From assembly GCA_025455595.1 (NCBI GenBank), contig JALOMD010000013.1, positions 1 to 14,386 on the forward strand: a stretch of DNA of 14,386 nucleotides, read 5' to 3'. The notes under the pieces were generated by a model that was not told the DNA's origin, ran no database searches, and saw only the letters and a list, made by a program, of their open reading frames with translations. This DNA is from Cytophagales bacterium (GTDB lineage Bacteria > Bacteroidota > Bacteroidia > Cytophagales > 172606-1). Below are positions 13,901 through 14,386 of the stretch, piece after piece; within the stretch, counting starts at the first letter, position 1; each line of letters opens with the position of its first letter. The translations under genes and the position numbers were made by a program.

Positions 13901-14146
13901 GTGTTGCTTGTAGCCCGGAGCCTCAAGCCAACACAAATGCTTGACGTTGGCATCGGTTTCTTTTTCATCTACGTAATCCGAGACTACCACCAAGTCGTTC
14001 AGTCCGTCGTGATTGATGTCGGCTACGTGCGGGTGCAGGGCCACGGAGTCGAGCAGTGTTTTTTTAGTGAAAGGGATGGGCTGCGCATTCGAGGCAATGA
14101 CAAACGGAAACGTACAGAAGAGAATAGATGTAAAGAATCGTTTCAT
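10964..14146 (-). CDS. Large secreted FG-GAP/VCBS repeat protein with a distinct C-terminal domain
   Basis: A 1060-residue exported protein with a signal peptide at about 1-21 (MKRFFTSILF...ASNAQ). Thirteen clear calcium-binding-type motifs DxDxDGxxD start at residues 43, 98, 154, 208, 265, 320, 379, 446, 489, 592, 649, 706 and 757. A degenerate one lies at about 542-550, so the spacing stays near 55 residues. Fourteen blades would make two seven-bladed beta-propellers; this is inferred. Residues of about 795-1045 form a separate Trp/Gly-rich domain (GGGFSSILDNYGNDWIGY, WFLYEGTIGGKY, VVFGFGRDHG) that I recall from secreted proteins of Planctomycetes and Bacteroidota, with no known activity. 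No type IX secretion tail is visible; the end is basic (NLKKLIGQVLKPK). Likely roles are carbohydrate or surface binding. The ATG at 14146 gives the signal peptide. It is the largest gene in the window. Confidence 0.9.
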   Translation of the reverse strand: MKRFFTSILFCTFPFVIASNAQPIPFTKKTLLDSVALHPHVADINHDGLNDLVVVSDYVDEKETDANVKHLCWLEAPGYKQHTISKLVYRSCHLAIADLDWDGYEDVVGSDDKDGQDANGNEGLFWMKNPGKSGAWAYNRIGMTPYTKDILVADFDGDGWKDVVSRSLDPLPNGSHGSHLDIFFSDKGKGFTKQRVETPAFDGTCLADIDRDGDMDIVINGAWMENPKQRNAAWKQYDYDKTWYTMSENGKTEWNHNNCRLAVADFDHDGIQDIVIASGESKGYPLVWLKGPLNPKTETLWKKNVIDAQSEYTHTVRVGDMDNDGDVDVITGSLIFWNEQKEPTKNPHPTVVYKNNGQGSAWEKQVLDNEGMYSGIVGDLGNDGDLDIVSPKNYNMKPLSIWENKTSDNKLAASQWSYVQVDNSRAKWGDFKAPDWLRYFGNDARDVTGDGFAEIVAGRYVYASDPKSGLTQWKRTDLGENIDGMLWADVDGDLNADIIAEALPGIYWLEATDKTLSKWTKTKIAEIKETDHVNGQGYKLAQVVPGGKSEILLNGGDGLYMLEIPANAAQGNWPKTLISNAETNDEGISVGDVDGDGDVDIISSRNNGIGPKTFVWYANPGADKERTDKWTESLIGSVHFWADRVETADFNGDGLLDVVVSEERYPGLQPDASLFWFEQKRDFGCILWIRHLLKTTYSMNSLDVADVDKDGDADILTNEHKGSEHPTYLYVNDGRGNFTETTIDTGHEHHLGTQFFDMDSDGDLDIIGPAWDEWAPFHLLRNDAIQNVKTTFAPKIAISETSDEGQAAYKIQTPTATYYYQKEGGGFSSILDNYGNDWIGYRNSGNTGFPHSAAADYRGVPNAVNNEPGSGVSHPGFDKCTSHMVDGNTIETESKDGKWKWRWQFYDDHAKLTMLKTDESRAYWFLYEGTIGGKYNPDENLWGTDKDGLRQDKPDFIKTEGVTGHWQWVFFGDKSGKNTFYAAQAQPDASPDIFGFMGNTRDGLPSPDGMVVFGFGRDHGTTSLLRKPLTFYIGFLNENIQAPNTRKNLKKLIGQVLKPK

Positions 14147-14386
14147 ACAGTGAACCGAAATAGAATAGTATCTGTGAAAAAGTAAAAACCCCTATGTCAC
14201 AATTGCCCGTTGAAGCTACAATTATCTAAAAATCCATTGGGCAGTTTATGTACACACGTCGTTATCTCAATTGGCGCGGCCGTTTTAAGCAAAAAACGCC
14301 CAAAACGGCGAATGGTCTGAACCGCGATTGATTTCGCCGAACTGACGTTTCGTCGGATTCGAGAATTGCCAAGATTGAAAAACTGT
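14147..14386. other. Upstream region of the FG-GAP gene and window edge
   Basis: No gene is visible. The region contains a 29-bp palindrome (14279-14309). It is followed at 14314-14327 by GGTCTGAACCGCGA, which resembles the GTCTGAACCTTGATTCG arm of the element at 130-353 in the same relative place. A composite repeat probably continues beyond the window. A weak TACTTTTT on the reverse strand upstream of the ATG is the only promoter-like word. Confidence 0.5.
14279..14309 (-). repeat. 29-bp palindrome, copy 14 (right edge)
   Basis: Arms GCCGTTTTAAGC and GCCCAAAACGGC around AAAAAAC; the outer pair differs from most copies yet still pairs. Both imperfect inner pairs become G-U in reverse-strand RNA. 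Confidence 0.8.

Noticed and set aside
130..14309. CRISPR array or origin iterons as an explanation for the 29-bp repeats
   Set aside because: Copies are far apart and irregular, lie on both sides of many genes, and have no unique spacers of constant length or nearby cas genes.
130..14309. DNA-uptake sequences
   Set aside because: Uptake words also occur singly inside coding regions; no isolated arms were noticed in genes here, so the paired form seems to be the unit.

Overview
The window looks like chromosome from a member of the Bacteroidota, probably the Cytophagales or a related environmental lineage. The support is a 262-residue secreted protein ending in a DUF4476-like domain, a membrane-anchored AraC-type regulator, an ECF sigma factor of the Bacteroidota type, promoter-like words close to the Bacteroidota consensus (TTG, spacer, TAnnTTTG), and few recognisable Shine-Dalgarno sites. 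Genus and species cannot be read from this sequence. No mobile-element protein, phage gene, CRISPR array, tRNA or rRNA was seen.

Layout from left to right. Bases 1-373 hold no gene: a forward terminator-like hairpin, then a nested inverted-repeat element. Three reverse-strand genes follow: an ECF sigma factor (374-1018), an acyltransferase-3 family membrane protein (1167-2375) and a membrane AraC-family regulator (2635-3816). A 637-bp non-coding stretch with three palindromes and a good candidate promoter leads into forward genes for the elongasome pair PBP2 (mrdA, 4454-6394) and RodA (rodA, 6567-7859), then the small secreted DUF4476 protein (8160-8948). A 407-bp convergent gap made almost wholly of folded repeats separates this from two reverse-strand genes. 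These encode a secreted amidohydrolase-like protein that has lost its HxH metal motif (9356-10645) and a 1060-residue secreted FG-GAP/VCBS repeat protein (10964-14146).

PBP2 and RodA act together: RodA is the SEDS glycan polymerase and PBP2 the transpeptidase that builds lateral cell wall. The other genes have no obvious shared pathway. The sigma factor has no FecR-type anti-sigma gene beside it, and mreB/C/D are not upstream of mrdA.

The most striking content is between the genes. A 29-bp palindrome (arms GCGTTTTGRGC and GCYCAAAACGC around a 7-base A/T-rich loop) occurs at about 14 places, all non-coding apart from one that touches a stop codon, and usually just past a stop codon. Copies bracket other hairpins to form composite elements, one copy appears split open by another hairpin cluster, and several arm substitutions keep pairing as G-U in the RNA of one strand. 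A second family at 9019-9175 carries four mini-palindromes whose arms covary. These repeats are the best candidates here for something poorly described.
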